Source: JAAGZL01 sp050290785
GTDB lineage: Bacteria; Pseudomonadota; Gammaproteobacteria; Chromatiales; Chromatiaceae
Assembly (NCBI GenBank): GCA_050290785.1
Contig: JBNKIR010000007.1
Location: forward strand, 1 to 64,000
Reading direction: 5' to 3'
Length of the DNA stretch: 64,000 bases
A program made the position numbers and the translations under genes. The notes under the pieces are model-generated. The model was not told where the DNA came from. It worked only from the letters and a program-made list of their open reading frames with translations, and did no database searches. Below are positions 1-8,443 of this stretch, piece after piece. Position 1 is the stretch's first letter. Every line of letters starts with the position of its first letter.

Positions 1-108
1 TTAAGGTCTCTGAAGGGCCGTTGAAGACTACAACGTTGATAGGCTGGGTGTGGAAGTGCAGTAATGTATGAAGCTAACCAGTACTAATTGCCCGTGAGGC
101 TTGACCAT
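1..108 (+). rRNA. 23S ribosomal RNA, 3' end (partial)
   Basis: The first bases match the conserved 3' terminal part of bacterial 23S rRNA, including the segment at 71-100 (aagctaaccagtactaattg followed by cccgtgaggc) that closes the molecule. The rest of the gene lies before the window. The 3' end is placed by comparison with the E. coli 23S end and may be off by a few bases. The 5S gene follows on the same strand, so this is the distal end of an rrn operon. Confidence 0.93.
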
Positions 109-196
109 ATAACACCCAAAAGTTTTGCGGTGTTATGGTTGAGATAACGATTACAACATATAATGCCAAATACGATATTTCTGAATTCGAAAAATT

Positions 197-269
197 GGGG
201 TCAGAGTCAATTCTCTTTCTCGTGTGAAAGTTGAACTGACGAAGAAAATTGACTCTGCCCCCTTTTTTT
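197..269 (+). repeat. Inverted repeat plus T-run in the 23S-5S spacer
   Basis: The arm at 197-212 (ggggtcagagtcaatt) is the reverse complement of 247-261 apart from one missing base, and seven T residues follow at 263-269. The pair would form a long hairpin that resembles a rho-independent terminator although it lies between 23S and 5S. It could be a processing site, a repeat insertion, or an attenuator for 5S. Related half-sites occur elsewhere in the window. Confidence 0.7.
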
Positions 270-278
270 CAACCGGTT

Positions 279-397
279 TGCCTGGCGGCCATAGAGCACT
301 GGTACCACCTGATCTCATCTCGAACTCAGAAGTGAAACGGTGCATCGCTGATGATAGTGTGGGGTCTCCCCATGTGAAAGTAAGTCACTGCCAGGCT
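279..397 (+). rRNA. rrf: 5S ribosomal RNA
   Basis: Conserved 5S sequence throughout: the 5' arm tgcctggcggcc, the internal segment cgaactcagaagtgaaac, the gtgtggggtctccccatg hairpin, and the closing arm ccaggct that pairs with the 5' arm. About 119 nt, the usual length. It lies about 170 bp after 23S with no tRNA between them. Confidence 0.95.
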
Positions 398-412
398 TTA
401 ATTAAAGGAACG

Positions 413-446
413 GCCCACCCCCATTAGGGGGTGGGCTTTTTCTTTT
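413..446 (+). terminator. Rho-independent terminator of the rrn operon
   Basis: Perfect 10-bp GC-rich stem (413-422 with 427-436), a 4-nt loop (atta), and a T-rich tail at 437-446. Confidence 0.93.
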
Positions 447-461
447 GTCAGGCTTTTACTT

Positions 462-584
462 AGAAACGCCTTCGGCGCTTCCCCTAGAATCCCTTCGGGC
501 TTCATTAGGGATTCCTCAGCCTTGCTTCGCAAGGCTCTAGTCACATTAGGGATTTCCAAACCCTGCTACGCAGGGTTCTGGTCG
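462..584 (+). repeat. Tandem 41-bp hairpin units downstream of the rrn operon
   Basis: Units at 503-543 and 544-584 share the frame cattagggatt, a 17-nt hairpin, then tct-gtc. The stems are gccttg/caaggc in the first and accctg/cagggt in the second. The stem differences are compensated on both sides, so pairing is kept while sequence changes. A related hairpin (cgccttcggcg, 467-477) and the pair gaatccc/gggattc (487-514) lie just before. There is no coding potential; an ORF that can be drawn here is not credible. Confidence 0.65.
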
Positions 585-630
585 CATGAAGTATTCCCCG
601 AACTCGCTTTGCTTGTTCTGATCAAATGTA

Positions 631-664
631 AAAAACCCAATCTCGCAAGAGGTTGGGGGTTTTC
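631..664 (+). terminator. Hairpin terminator, possibly bidirectional
   Basis: The sequence aaaaacccaa-tctcgcaaga-ggttgggggtttt forms a stem of A/C-rich against G/T-rich arms, with a T-run after it on the plus strand and an A-run before it. It follows the hairpin array and precedes the gene at 754. Confidence 0.7.
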
Positions 665-753
665 GTTCTACGGCTTTTTGTTTATGCCTCAGATGGTTAA
701 TGAGTTAAAAGTATGTAACCATTTACCTAACGATTATCGAATGCGGAAACACC

Positions 754-1395
754 ATGCTGGCACTGGCAATATGTCTGATCATCCTCGGCCTCGGCCTTAT
801 CGTCAGGGGTATATCGCGCATACGGATACGTCGCAGGCTGTTCGGTTCCATCTATTGGAGCAGCGGCCTGGGGATGGCGTCTATAGGCCTGCTTATGCTG
901 GCGGTTGCGGCGAATGTCTATACTTATCATCGTCTTACGGCTGAGATCCTGGTGGCCGATATAAAGATCAAACAGATTGCGCCCAACAGCTATGACCTGC
1001 AACTCACAGAGGTTGGTAAGCAGCCGTTAAACTTCGAGGTCATCGGTGATGAGTGGCAACTGGATGCGCGCTTCCTGCGTTGGAGATCATGGGCCACACT
1101 CCTGGGAAAGGAACCCATGCTGCGATTGGAGCGTTTGAGCGGACGCTACAGCGATATCGAACAGGCGAAGGTGGCGCAGCGCAGTCTTTATGCCCTAAAT
1201 CCTCACCCGGGGTTGGATGTATGGAAGTATGCCAGGGAGTACGCAGAGTGGTTGCCGTTTATCGATGCCTACTTCGGTAGTTCGGTCTATATGCCGCTGA
1301 TTGCAGATGGACACTACAAGGTCATAGCCACGGATGGCGGGCTTATGGTCCGAGCGGTTAACCTCCCCGCCAAAAAGATTCTCAAAGATTGGTAA
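754..1395 (+). CDS. Small two-TM membrane protein of unknown function
   Basis: A 213-residue protein. Residues 1-20 and about 33-54 are hydrophobic and separated by an Arg-rich turn (RIRIRRR), so the protein is probably held in the inner membrane by a hairpin with the remaining ~155 residues forming one soluble domain. That domain has many aromatic and charged residues and no catalytic motif I can recognise. Such proteins are sometimes labelled efflux-pump related in databases; nothing here supports transport. The ATG at 754 lacks a strong ribosome site. The M61 peptidase gene starts 8 bp downstream, so the two are probably co-transcribed. Confidence 0.75.
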   Translation: MLALAICLIILGLGLIVRGISRIRIRRRLFGSIYWSSGLGMASIGLLMLAVAANVYTYHRLTAEILVADIKIKQIAPNSYDLQLTEVGKQPLNFEVIGDEWQLDARFLRWRSWATLLGKEPMLRLERLSGRYSDIEQAKVAQRSLYALNPHPGLDVWKYAREYAEWLPFIDAYFGSSVYMPLIADGHYKVIATDGGLMVRAVNLPAKKILKDW

Positions 1396-1402
1396 CAGTA
1401 TA

Positions 1403-3229
1403 ATGATTCGATATCAGATACGACCTGTTTCGCCGCAGGCACATACATTCGAGATATGTCTATCCATTCCAAACCCTGACCCAGGTGGGCAAATCCTAAC
1501 CCTGCCGGCCTGGATCCCGGGAAGTTACATGATCCGCGACTTTGCCCGCAACATAGTCACTCTGCAGGCCAGTTGCAACGGCGTAGCAGTAAAAGCGCAG
1601 AAGCAGGATAAACAGACTTGGCATTGCGAACCTTGCACCGGAGATCTGGTTGTAACCTACCGGGTCTATGCCTGGGACCTGTCGGTACGTGGTGCCCATC
1701 TGGACGAGACTCACGGCTACTTTAACGGCACATCGGTCTTTCTCAAGGTCCTGGGACGAGAGGAGCATGCTTGTGAGGTGGAGATACTGCCGCCATATGG
1801 TGATGCCTACACAGAGTGGCGTGTCGCCACCACCATGACCGGAGCGGGCGCGCAACAGCTTGGGTTCGGTTCCTATCATGCAGATGGCTACGACGAGTTG
1901 ATCGACCATCCGGTAGAGATGGGATGTTTCAGCCACGCAACATTCGATGTCTATGGAACAGCACATGAGATCGCCATCACCGGGCGACACGACTGCGATA
2001 TGGAGCGTCTGTGTCGTGATCTGCAGCGCATCTGTAAGATCCATGTGGATATGTTCGGCGAACTACCACAGATGGAGCGCTATCTGTTTCAGGTGATGGC
2101 GGTGGGAGACGGCTATGGCGGGTTGGAGCACCGAAATTCAACCTCTCTTATCTGCAAACGCGGTGATCTGCCACAGCCAGGGGTGGATGATGTCACCGCT
2201 GACTACCGCCAGTTCCTCGGCCTGTGCAGCCACGAGTATTTCCATCTGTGGAATGTAAAGCGTATCCGTCCAGAGGTGTTCAAGGTTGCGGACCTGAGTG
2301 GTGAGGTCTATTCCCGGCTGCTTTGGTTCTTTGAGGGGGTTACCTCCTATTATGACGACTTGGCACTGGTGCGTTGCGGATTAATAGACGCAGACAGCTA
2401 TCTGGATCTGTTGGGTCAGACCATAACCAAAGTGGTGCGCTGCAGCGGCCGGCTGAAGCAGACGGTGGAGGAGTCCAGCTTTGATGCCTGGACCAAGTTC
2501 TATAAGCAGAATGAGAACGCCCCAAACTCCATCATTAGCTACTACACCAAGGGGGCCTTTATCGCCCTGGCCCTGGACCTGAGCATACGCCGGGACAGCG
2601 ATGCAGAGAGATCGCTGGATGACCTGATGCGCGTCCTCTGGCAAAAACATGGCAAGACAGATGTCGGCTTGGATGAAGGGGATATAGAGGCCTTGGCTGG
2701 CGAGGTTACGGGCCTGGATCTGACCGCCTTCTTTGATCAGGCCCTGCGTGGCACAGACGACCTGCCTCTGGCGGATCTGTTGCAGACGGTTGCTGTCAAC
2801 TACGAACTGCTACCTGCTACCGGCGCCAAAGACAAAGGGGGGGTGAAAAAGAGAGATACCAAACCATGCCGACCCAGGGCCGATCTTGGTGTGGTGTATA
2901 AATCCATGCACTGCGGGGTGAAACTGACGACGGTTTTGGAGGACGGTGCCGCCATGGAGGCCGGCCTGGCGGCCGGAGACGTGCTGATCGCCATGGATGG
3001 GATCAAGGTGACCTCAGGCAATCTTGATCAACTCCTGGAGCGGGCGCAGCCAGGGACAATGGTGGAGATGCACGCCTTCAGGCGGGATGAGCTGATGCTG
3101 TTTGCGGTGGAGATGAGACCAGCCCAACCCAATACCTGTTACCTCTGGCTGCAGGAGGATGCTGCCCAGGGATCGCTTAGCAGAAGACAGGATTGGCTGA
3201 ACCAGAGTGCTGAGGAAGTAGTTTCCTGA
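1403..3229 (+). CDS. M61-family metallopeptidase with C-terminal PDZ domain
   Basis: A zinc aminopeptidase-like protein of family M61 (glycyl aminopeptidase group). The zinc motif HEYFH lies at residues 277-281, followed by WNVKRIRP and by the second conserved Glu in FFEGVTSYY, as in gluzincins. An upstream GGLEHRNST block is also typical. The C-terminal part from about residue 495 is a PDZ-like domain (EDGAAMEAGLAAGDVLIAMDG). At 608 residues it has the usual family length. No signal peptide is seen, so the protein is probably cytoplasmic. The open frame extends upstream to 1334, but the ATG at 1403 gives the standard family N-terminus and avoids overlap with the preceding gene. Confidence 0.9.
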   Translation: MIRYQIRPVSPQAHTFEICLSIPNPDPGGQILTLPAWIPGSYMIRDFARNIVTLQASCNGVAVKAQKQDKQTWHCEPCTGDLVVTYRVYAWDLSVRGAHLDETHGYFNGTSVFLKVLGREEHACEVEILPPYGDAYTEWRVATTMTGAGAQQLGFGSYHADGYDELIDHPVEMGCFSHATFDVYGTAHEIAITGRHDCDMERLCRDLQRICKIHVDMFGELPQMERYLFQVMAVGDGYGGLEHRNSTSLICKRGDLPQPGVDDVTADYRQFLGLCSHEYFHLWNVKRIRPEVFKVADLSGEVYSRLLWFFEGVTSYYDDLALVRCGLIDADSYLDLLGQTITKVVRCSGRLKQTVEESSFDAWTKFYKQNENAPNSIISYYTKGAFIALALDLSIRRDSDAERSLDDLMRVLWQKHGKTDVGLDEGDIEALAGEVTGLDLTAFFDQALRGTDDLPLADLLQTVAVNYELLPATGAKDKGGVKKRDTKPCRPRADLGVVYKSMHCGVKLTTVLEDGAAMEAGLAAGDVLIAMDGIKVTSGNLDQLLERAQPGTMVEMHAFRRDELMLFAVEMRPAQPNTCYLWLQEDAAQGSLSRRQDWLNQSAEEVVS

Positions 3230-3338
3230 TATATATCTTTTTTTGCCTGGATGCTGGCTGTAGGAGAATATTAATAGATAAATATTTACTGAGCCAGGTC
3301 ATAAAAAGTAAACAAAAATGAGATTCGGGGATCAGCTT

Positions 3339-3347
3339 TGGTACAAT
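3339..3347 (+). promoter_or_regulatory. Candidate extended -10 promoter for birA
   Basis: TG-g-TACAAT at 3339-3347 fits an extended -10 element; no good -35 is visible 17 bp upstream. Transcription would begin about 7 bp later, only a few bases before the birA ATG at 3357, giving an almost leaderless message. No Shine-Dalgarno sequence precedes that ATG. This is inferred from sequence alone. Confidence 0.4.
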
Positions 3348-3356
3348 AGCCCCCCC

Positions 3357-4340
3357 ATGAATCTACGTTATAGGATCATAAAGCTGCTGGCGGACGGACG
3401 CTTTCACTCCGGTGAAGAGCTGGCCGAGACCTGCGGCATCACCCGCGCTGCGATCTGGAAGCACATGAAGAAGATCAAGGAGATGTTGGATATGGATATC
3501 TTCTCGGTGCGGGGTAAGGGCTATCGCCTGACCCATCCGTTGCAGTTACTGGATGAAGACAAGATCCTGGCCGCCATGAGCCATGAGTGCAGGACTCGGA
3601 TCAACAAACTGGAGATACACCAATCTCTCGATTCCACCAACGCCTATCTTCTGGATCAGGAGCCCCATCGCCTGGTCAGCGGCCATGTCTGTCTGGCGGA
3701 ACAGCAGACGGCAGGCAGAGGGCGGCGTGGACGCATCTGGGTATCGCCCTACGGGAGCAATATATATTTTTCGGTGCGATGGAGATTTCCCATGGGACCA
3801 TCCCAGCTGGGAGGCCTGAGTCTGGCCGCTGGCATTTCAGTTGTACGTAGCCTGGAGAGCGTAGGGGTCACTGAGGTGGGTCTGAAATGGCCCAACGATA
3901 TCTATTGGCGCGGACGCAAGTTGGCCGGCCTGTTGCTGGAGGTTACAGGTGAGGCGGAAGGTCCCAGCCATGTGGTGCTGGGGATCGGGATCAACACCGG
4001 GATGTCGAAGAAACAGGGCGAGTCTATCGACCAGCCCTGGGTGAGCCTGCACGAGATAACCGGCGGCAATAACGTATCACGTAATCGTCTCACCGGATTG
4101 GTGTTGGATAATCTGATCCAGACCATGGATGCCTTCGAGAAGGAAGGCCTGAAGCCGCTGTTGGAAGAGTGGCACAACTACGATCTCTACTATGATCAGC
4201 CGGTACGGGTACAGCTGGGGAAAAAGAGTATAGACGGAGTACACCGCGGAATTGACTCGGCCGGCGCCTTGCTGCTGGAGCAGGGGGGGGTGATCAGTCC
4301 CTACCACGGTGGAGAGGTCAGCCTGAGGATGGGCGAGTAG
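3357..4340 (+). CDS. birA: Bifunctional biotin-protein ligase / biotin operon repressor
   Basis: BirA activates biotin with ATP, transfers it to carrier proteins such as AccB, and represses biotin genes when loaded with biotinyl-AMP. The N-terminal ~60 residues form a winged helix-turn-helix (GEELAETCGITRAAIWKHMK). The catalytic domain has the ligand loop GRGRRGR at residues 120-126 and KWPNDIYW from 177. A short C-terminal beta domain ends the protein. At 327 residues it matches two-domain BirA. An in-frame ATG at 3318 exists, but 3357 matches family N-termini. The coaX gene follows on the same strand, a common pairing of cofactor genes. Confidence 0.95.
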   Translation: MNLRYRIIKLLADGRFHSGEELAETCGITRAAIWKHMKKIKEMLDMDIFSVRGKGYRLTHPLQLLDEDKILAAMSHECRTRINKLEIHQSLDSTNAYLLDQEPHRLVSGHVCLAEQQTAGRGRRGRIWVSPYGSNIYFSVRWRFPMGPSQLGGLSLAAGISVVRSLESVGVTEVGLKWPNDIYWRGRKLAGLLLEVTGEAEGPSHVVLGIGINTGMSKKQGESIDQPWVSLHEITGGNNVSRNRLTGLVLDNLIQTMDAFEKEGLKPLLEEWHNYDLYYDQPVRVQLGKKSIDGVHRGIDSAGALLLEQGGVISPYHGGEVSLRMGE

Positions 4341-4441
4341 CTGGTCAGGCATCACATCAGGTACAATCTGCAGCAAACACAAATTCACTATTTTATTACA
4401 ACATCTGACATGGCCTGGGGCCTGGCAGTTGATCATTCTCT

Positions 4442-5218
4442 ATGCAAGCTGACGACCGGACCATGGATAACGGCACAATCCTGCTGGATATAGGCAATAC
4501 CAATCTGAGGTGGGCCTGGTGGCAGGGTGGACGCCTGGGTGAGATAAACAGCATTACCCATAGGGGTGTGGAGGTCCAGGAACTGGCGGACAGGGAGTGG
4601 TCAGCCATCGCTGCTCCCGGCAAGGTCTATATATCCAACGTGGCAGGCACAGAACTTGAGGGCCGTTTGTCTGACTGGATTGCTCGGTGCTGGGGTCTTG
4701 AGCCAGTATTTATCAGATCAACCGCCCAGGCATGTGGGGTGAGGAACGCGTACAGAGAGCCGGAGCGGCTTGGAGTAGACCGCTGGTTGAGTATGCTGGC
4801 GCTGCACTCCATGTCGCCAGGGCCGGCATGTGTGGTAGATTGTGGCACTGCGGTTACAATAGACCTGATCGGATCGGATGGGCAGCATCTGGGTGGGGTG
4901 ATCCTGCCTGGGTTCGGTCTGATGCGACAGGCCCTGTCGGATCATACCTCCATACCGTTTGCGGGCGTTCCCGGATCAGACGGGCTGCTGGCTACAGATA
5001 CCGAATCCGCCATAGCTGCAGGGGCCGTATATGGGGTGTCTGCCCTGGTGGAGAAGATAGTGAGGGAAGTGGAAGAGAAACAGTGTGTGAGGCCGGAACT
5101 GGTGCTGACCGGCGGTGATGCTGCAATCTTGCAGGGCACACTGGACATCCCATCAAGGATTGAGACAGACCTGGTTTTGCGTGGGCTTATAACGATAATT
5201 AAGAATGGTGCTGATTAG
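4442..5218 (+). CDS. coaX: Type III pantothenate kinase
   Basis: First enzyme of coenzyme A synthesis, phosphorylating pantothenate. It has the ASKHA-fold signatures of the CoaX family: the phosphate loop DIGNTNLRW near the N-terminus, GVDRWL, the central VVDCGTAVTIDLI motif, and GGVILPG. At 258 residues it has family length. The start may instead be the ATG at 4463, which begins MDNGTILLDIGNT; neither start has a clear ribosome site. It lies between birA and a SPOR-domain gene whose start is 12 bp downstream. Confidence 0.94.
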   Translation: MQADDRTMDNGTILLDIGNTNLRWAWWQGGRLGEINSITHRGVEVQELADREWSAIAAPGKVYISNVAGTELEGRLSDWIARCWGLEPVFIRSTAQACGVRNAYREPERLGVDRWLSMLALHSMSPGPACVVDCGTAVTIDLIGSDGQHLGGVILPGFGLMRQALSDHTSIPFAGVPGSDGLLATDTESAIAAGAVYGVSALVEKIVREVEEKQCVRPELVLTGGDAAILQGTLDIPSRIETDLVLRGLITIIKNGAD

Positions 5219-5230
5219 GGCGATAGATCT

Positions 5231-6175
5231 ATGAAATGGCTGTTTCTTCTCTTGTTGATCATCAATATCGGAATCTTCGCCTGGGGTTATCAGCATGAAC
5301 AGGTGAAGAGGCAAACGACCGTAGAAGCCGGTACAGATGTCGGTGATATGCGCCTCATAAGTGAGTTGGAAGAGGATGAAAAGCGTGAAATCGCGGATGA
5401 TGGTGCAGAGGTGGTAATCGCCAAGGCGGAGCAGGCGGTTGCGGAACACATCACTGCACAAGAGGAGGGGGACGTACAAACCGCAACAATAGAGGCGGTT
5501 GAAGATGAGGATGCGGCAGTAACGGAAAAGGTAGTCGAGGATAAGAAATCCCAACCGGAAGATACGGCCAAGGCGGAATCAGTATCAGAGCCAAAAGAAG
5601 AAAAAGTCAAGAAGGTTGAGGAGGCAGAGGGGCAGCAGGAGGTTGCATCCAAGGACGATGCTCCAAAACAGAAGGAGAAGAAGCAGGTTAGGGGTGAGAA
5701 TGGGGCTGTCCGCAGATGTGGAATAATTGGTCCTCTGAAAGATCGTCAGGTTGCAAAGGACGTGGTGGAGGATTTGAGCGGATCTGAGATTGAGGCGAAG
5801 TTGGAGCGCAAGATAGAGAAGGAGCAGATCGGCTACTGGGTGGTGATACCTCCTGTGGAGGATGGCAGCCAGGCCCAGGCCAAGATAGATGAACTGGCCC
5901 AGGTGGGGCTGAAGGATATCTGGCATTTTCGTGGTGGTGGTATGAAAAACGCCATCTCTCTTGGCATGTTTGCGAAGAAAGAGAATGCCGAGAACTTCAG
6001 TAAAGAGGTCTTAAAGAAGGGGTTCAAGACTGAGATGCAGCCAAGATATCTTAATAGAACCAAGTACTTGGTGAAGTTCAGTATTGCAAAGTCAAAGACG
6101 GTTACAGAGAATCTGTGGCAGGATGTGGAGCGAAAATACTCCAAGATGCAGTTTAGTAGACAACCCTGCGAATAG
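5231..6175 (+). CDS. Membrane-anchored SPOR-domain protein
   Basis: A 314-residue protein with an N-terminal hydrophobic anchor (about residues 3-19), a long Glu/Lys/Ala-rich low-complexity linker to about residue 155, and a C-terminal region with two halves (RCGIIGPLKDRQ... and ISLGMFAKKENAENF...) that resemble a SPOR fold. SPOR domains bind denuded glycan strands at division sites. The acidic linker could span the periplasm. It sits 12 bp after coaX and before tRNA-Thr, so it may be the last gene of the birA-coaX unit. The exact role is unknown. Confidence 0.75.
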   Translation: MKWLFLLLLIINIGIFAWGYQHEQVKRQTTVEAGTDVGDMRLISELEEDEKREIADDGAEVVIAKAEQAVAEHITAQEEGDVQTATIEAVEDEDAAVTEKVVEDKKSQPEDTAKAESVSEPKEEKVKKVEEAEGQQEVASKDDAPKQKEKKQVRGENGAVRRCGIIGPLKDRQVAKDVVEDLSGSEIEAKLERKIEKEQIGYWVVIPPVEDGSQAQAKIDELAQVGLKDIWHFRGGGMKNAISLGMFAKKENAENFSKEVLKKGFKTEMQPRYLNRTKYLVKFSIAKSKTVTENLWQDVERKYSKMQFSRQPCE

Positions 6176-6222
6176 ATTGCCACAAGGTTACTAATTCCAT
6201 AAAATAGCCAACTCTTCAAAAT

Positions 6223-6298
6223 GCTGGCGTAGCTCAGTTGGTAGAGCAGCTGATTTGTAATCAGCAGGTCGCGGGTTCGACTCCTGTCGCCAGCTCCA
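6223..6298 (+). tRNA. tRNA-Thr (anticodon TGT)
   Basis: Cloverleaf with acceptor stem gctggcg/cgccagc, D-arm agctcagttggtagagc, anticodon stem ctgat/atcag around loop ttTGTaa, and T-arm with gttcgactc. The CCA end is encoded (6296-6298). 76 nt. Confidence 0.96.
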
Positions 6299-6322
6299 AT
6301 CCCATATTATCGCTCGATAATA

Positions 6323-6350
6323 AAAAAATCCCGCCATGGCGGGATTTTTT
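6323..6350. terminator. Bidirectional terminator between tRNA-Thr and the L,D-transpeptidase gene
   Basis: A near-perfect palindrome: an A-run, atcccgcc, atggcgggat, and a T-run. It can end transcription of the tRNA on the plus strand and of the convergent L,D-transpeptidase gene on the minus strand. Confidence 0.9.
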
Positions 6351-6377
6351 GTTGGGCGAGCAACATAGTAAGAATTG

Positions 6378-8267
6378 TTAATCAAAGTACAGGACGCCTT
6401 TGCGTGCATCGATCATCGGTTTGAAGTTGTCATGCTCAGGATTACCTATGATCTCCGGCTCCGGTCCCAGGAATCTGGCAGAGCTGCGACTGGCTGATTT
6501 TACACCGGAGCGTAGGAGCACCCGGGTGTGTTTGGGCAGATCAGGCAGGTGCAGCTTGAATGGTTTGTCCAGTGCGGATATAAGCTTGGGATCACGTCTA
6601 TATATATCATCACGGAAGACTACCTTGTCATCAGATACAGTTATGGTGCTGTATTGAATAAGTATGGGTAGATGCTTATCCAGCTTCACCGTGGTGGTTT
6701 TGTTGGACGCGACCAGATTGTCAATACGCTTTCTGTCCCATCCCTTCTGGTTTTTTAGCAACAGTTCGGCAAAGTCAAACGGGTCTTTCAGGCGGATACA
6801 TCCATGGCTGGTTGTACGCCTGGTCTTGGCGAAATAGTTTCTCTGGTTGGTATCATGCAGGAATACGGAGTGCTTGTTGGGGAACATGAATTTGACCTTC
6901 CCCAGGGCATTACCCCAGCCTGGTGGCTGGCGTACGACGTAGCTTTCCATCTGCTCTGTATCGTCCCAGTCTATGTCACGTGGATCGAGTTTGTTTCCGT
7001 AATCGTCCAACAACTCGTATCCCTTCTTGTCCAGGTAGGAGGAATCGATCTGCAGGCTGGGCAGGATGTTCAGTTTCTTGATGCTGGGCGGCACCGACCA
7101 GGTTGGGTTGAAGTCGATATGCTCTATCTCGTCCCTGAATATGGGTGTAGTGGTGGAACTCTTCCCCACTTGAACCAGAGATTGCCAGTATATATTCCCC
7201 TGTCGCATCCAGTAGACCCTAAAATCGGCCACATCAACGAGCAGATACTCATCGACATCTCTGGGGAAATACCAGCGCTCGCGGTCCAGGTTGGCGCGTA
7301 TCTGATTGATGCGTTGTTGTACCGTTACATTCATCGCCGTGATGGTGCTGGGACCGATAACTCCATCAGCCTTCAGGTTGTGACGCTCCTGGAATTTTTT
7401 GACTCCGAACTCCACCAGCTCATCAAATACGTTTGATCCGGCTGCAGTCGGCAGATCACCAGTGGCGTACAACCGTTGCCGTATTTGAGGGATTCGCTCA
7501 TCTTCTTTGCCAAACTTCAATGCCTTGCCGCTAGGGATCTTTGGCCAGCCGCCATTTGCCTTAATCTTCAGGTAGCGGTCCAGTGCGGATTTCAGTAGGG
7601 AGTAGCGTTTACTCTTGGGTCTGGCCCAATTAAAGGCCTCATCGATGCGGCCCTGTTGTATCCAGGAGAGGTGTTGTGACACCAGACCTTTATCTTTGCG
7701 CATCTCGGCGTAGTTGTGGTCGGCATCCAGCAGCTCCGGGTCTACCTTGCCAAAGTTCAGGTTATACATGGCGCGCAGGTATGCCTCGCTAAGTAGGATA
7801 TCCACCGTGGCAGCCTCCTCCGGCGATTGCGTCGCTAGGGAAGGATCCTGCAGGAATGGTTCAATCTTTCCAAAGCGGTAATCGGCAGGATTTAATCCAT
7901 CCCCTCCCAGCACAGAGAGCGCATCAGACAGTGACAGGATAGAGATCGGAGTCCACAGGGGTTTAAAGCCATTCTCCTTATACATCTCCAGTATGGTGTG
8001 CTTCTGATATATGGTTGTGCCGTCAGCAAGTTGTGCGGCGTATCCATTGTTATCAGGCAGCAATTTAGTCACCGCACTTTGAAATGGCGGTGGTAGGGGG
8101 ATTCCCAGCGGTGCCGATTGTGGCGCATTGCCGGTTTGCGTATTCGCAGGTGGAGACTCTGCTTCTGCAGATGTTCCGTTACCTGTTTTAGCGGGTTCGG
8201 CTATGGCTGAATGCGAGATGAAAATCAGTAAAAACAGTATGTTGACGCTATGTATAAATTTCTTCAT
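6378..8267 (-). CDS. Periplasmic L,D-transpeptidase, YcbB/LdtD-like
   Basis: Enzyme expected to form 3-3 peptidoglycan cross-links. The first ~23 residues are a signal peptide (MKKFIHSVNILFLLIFISHS, then AIA). A peptidoglycan-binding repeat (VKKFQERHNLKADGVIGPST) precedes the YkuD catalytic domain, whose motif SHGCIRL places the nucleophilic Cys at residue 490; HDTN lies upstream. At 629 residues it is close to E. coli YcbB and much larger than the YbiS type. The frame opens at 8315, but the ATG at 8267 starts a canonical signal peptide. It converges on tRNA-Thr and is divergent from the amidase gene at 8444, a second cell-wall enzyme. Confidence 0.9.
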   Translation of the reverse strand: MKKFIHSVNILFLLIFISHSAIAEPAKTGNGTSAEAESPPANTQTGNAPQSAPLGIPLPPPFQSAVTKLLPDNNGYAAQLADGTTIYQKHTILEMYKENGFKPLWTPISILSLSDALSVLGGDGLNPADYRFGKIEPFLQDPSLATQSPEEAATVDILLSEAYLRAMYNLNFGKVDPELLDADHNYAEMRKDKGLVSQHLSWIQQGRIDEAFNWARPKSKRYSLLKSALDRYLKIKANGGWPKIPSGKALKFGKEDERIPQIRQRLYATGDLPTAAGSNVFDELVEFGVKKFQERHNLKADGVIGPSTITAMNVTVQQRINQIRANLDRERWYFPRDVDEYLLVDVADFRVYWMRQGNIYWQSLVQVGKSSTTTPIFRDEIEHIDFNPTWSVPPSIKKLNILPSLQIDSSYLDKKGYELLDDYGNKLDPRDIDWDDTEQMESYVVRQPPGWGNALGKVKFMFPNKHSVFLHDTNQRNYFAKTRRTTSHGCIRLKDPFDFAELLLKNQKGWDRKRIDNLVASNKTTTVKLDKHLPILIQYSTITVSDDKVVFRDDIYRRDPKLISALDKPFKLHLPDLPKHTRVLLRSGVKSASRSSARFLGPEPEIIGNPEHDNFKPMIDARKGVLYFD

Positions 8268-8443
8268 TGATAAAAACACTGGTCTAAATATGAGCTTTCG
8301 GGGATAGATTACCACTTTGAAATGTATCTAGTCGACTTGCAAATGTCTCGAAGATCCATTGTTGGCAGGAAATGAACGATTATCTATATTTTAGACTAAG
8401 TTTGTTACAAATCGGAAATATCCTAAAATTCTAAAATAAACCT

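Noticed and set aside
151..427. ORFs over the 23S-5S spacer and the 5S gene on both strands
   Set aside because: They overlap a clear 5S rRNA gene and have no protein features.
522..944. 140-codon ORF across the hairpin array and into the next gene
   Set aside because: It crosses a terminator and overlaps the gene at 754 in another frame.
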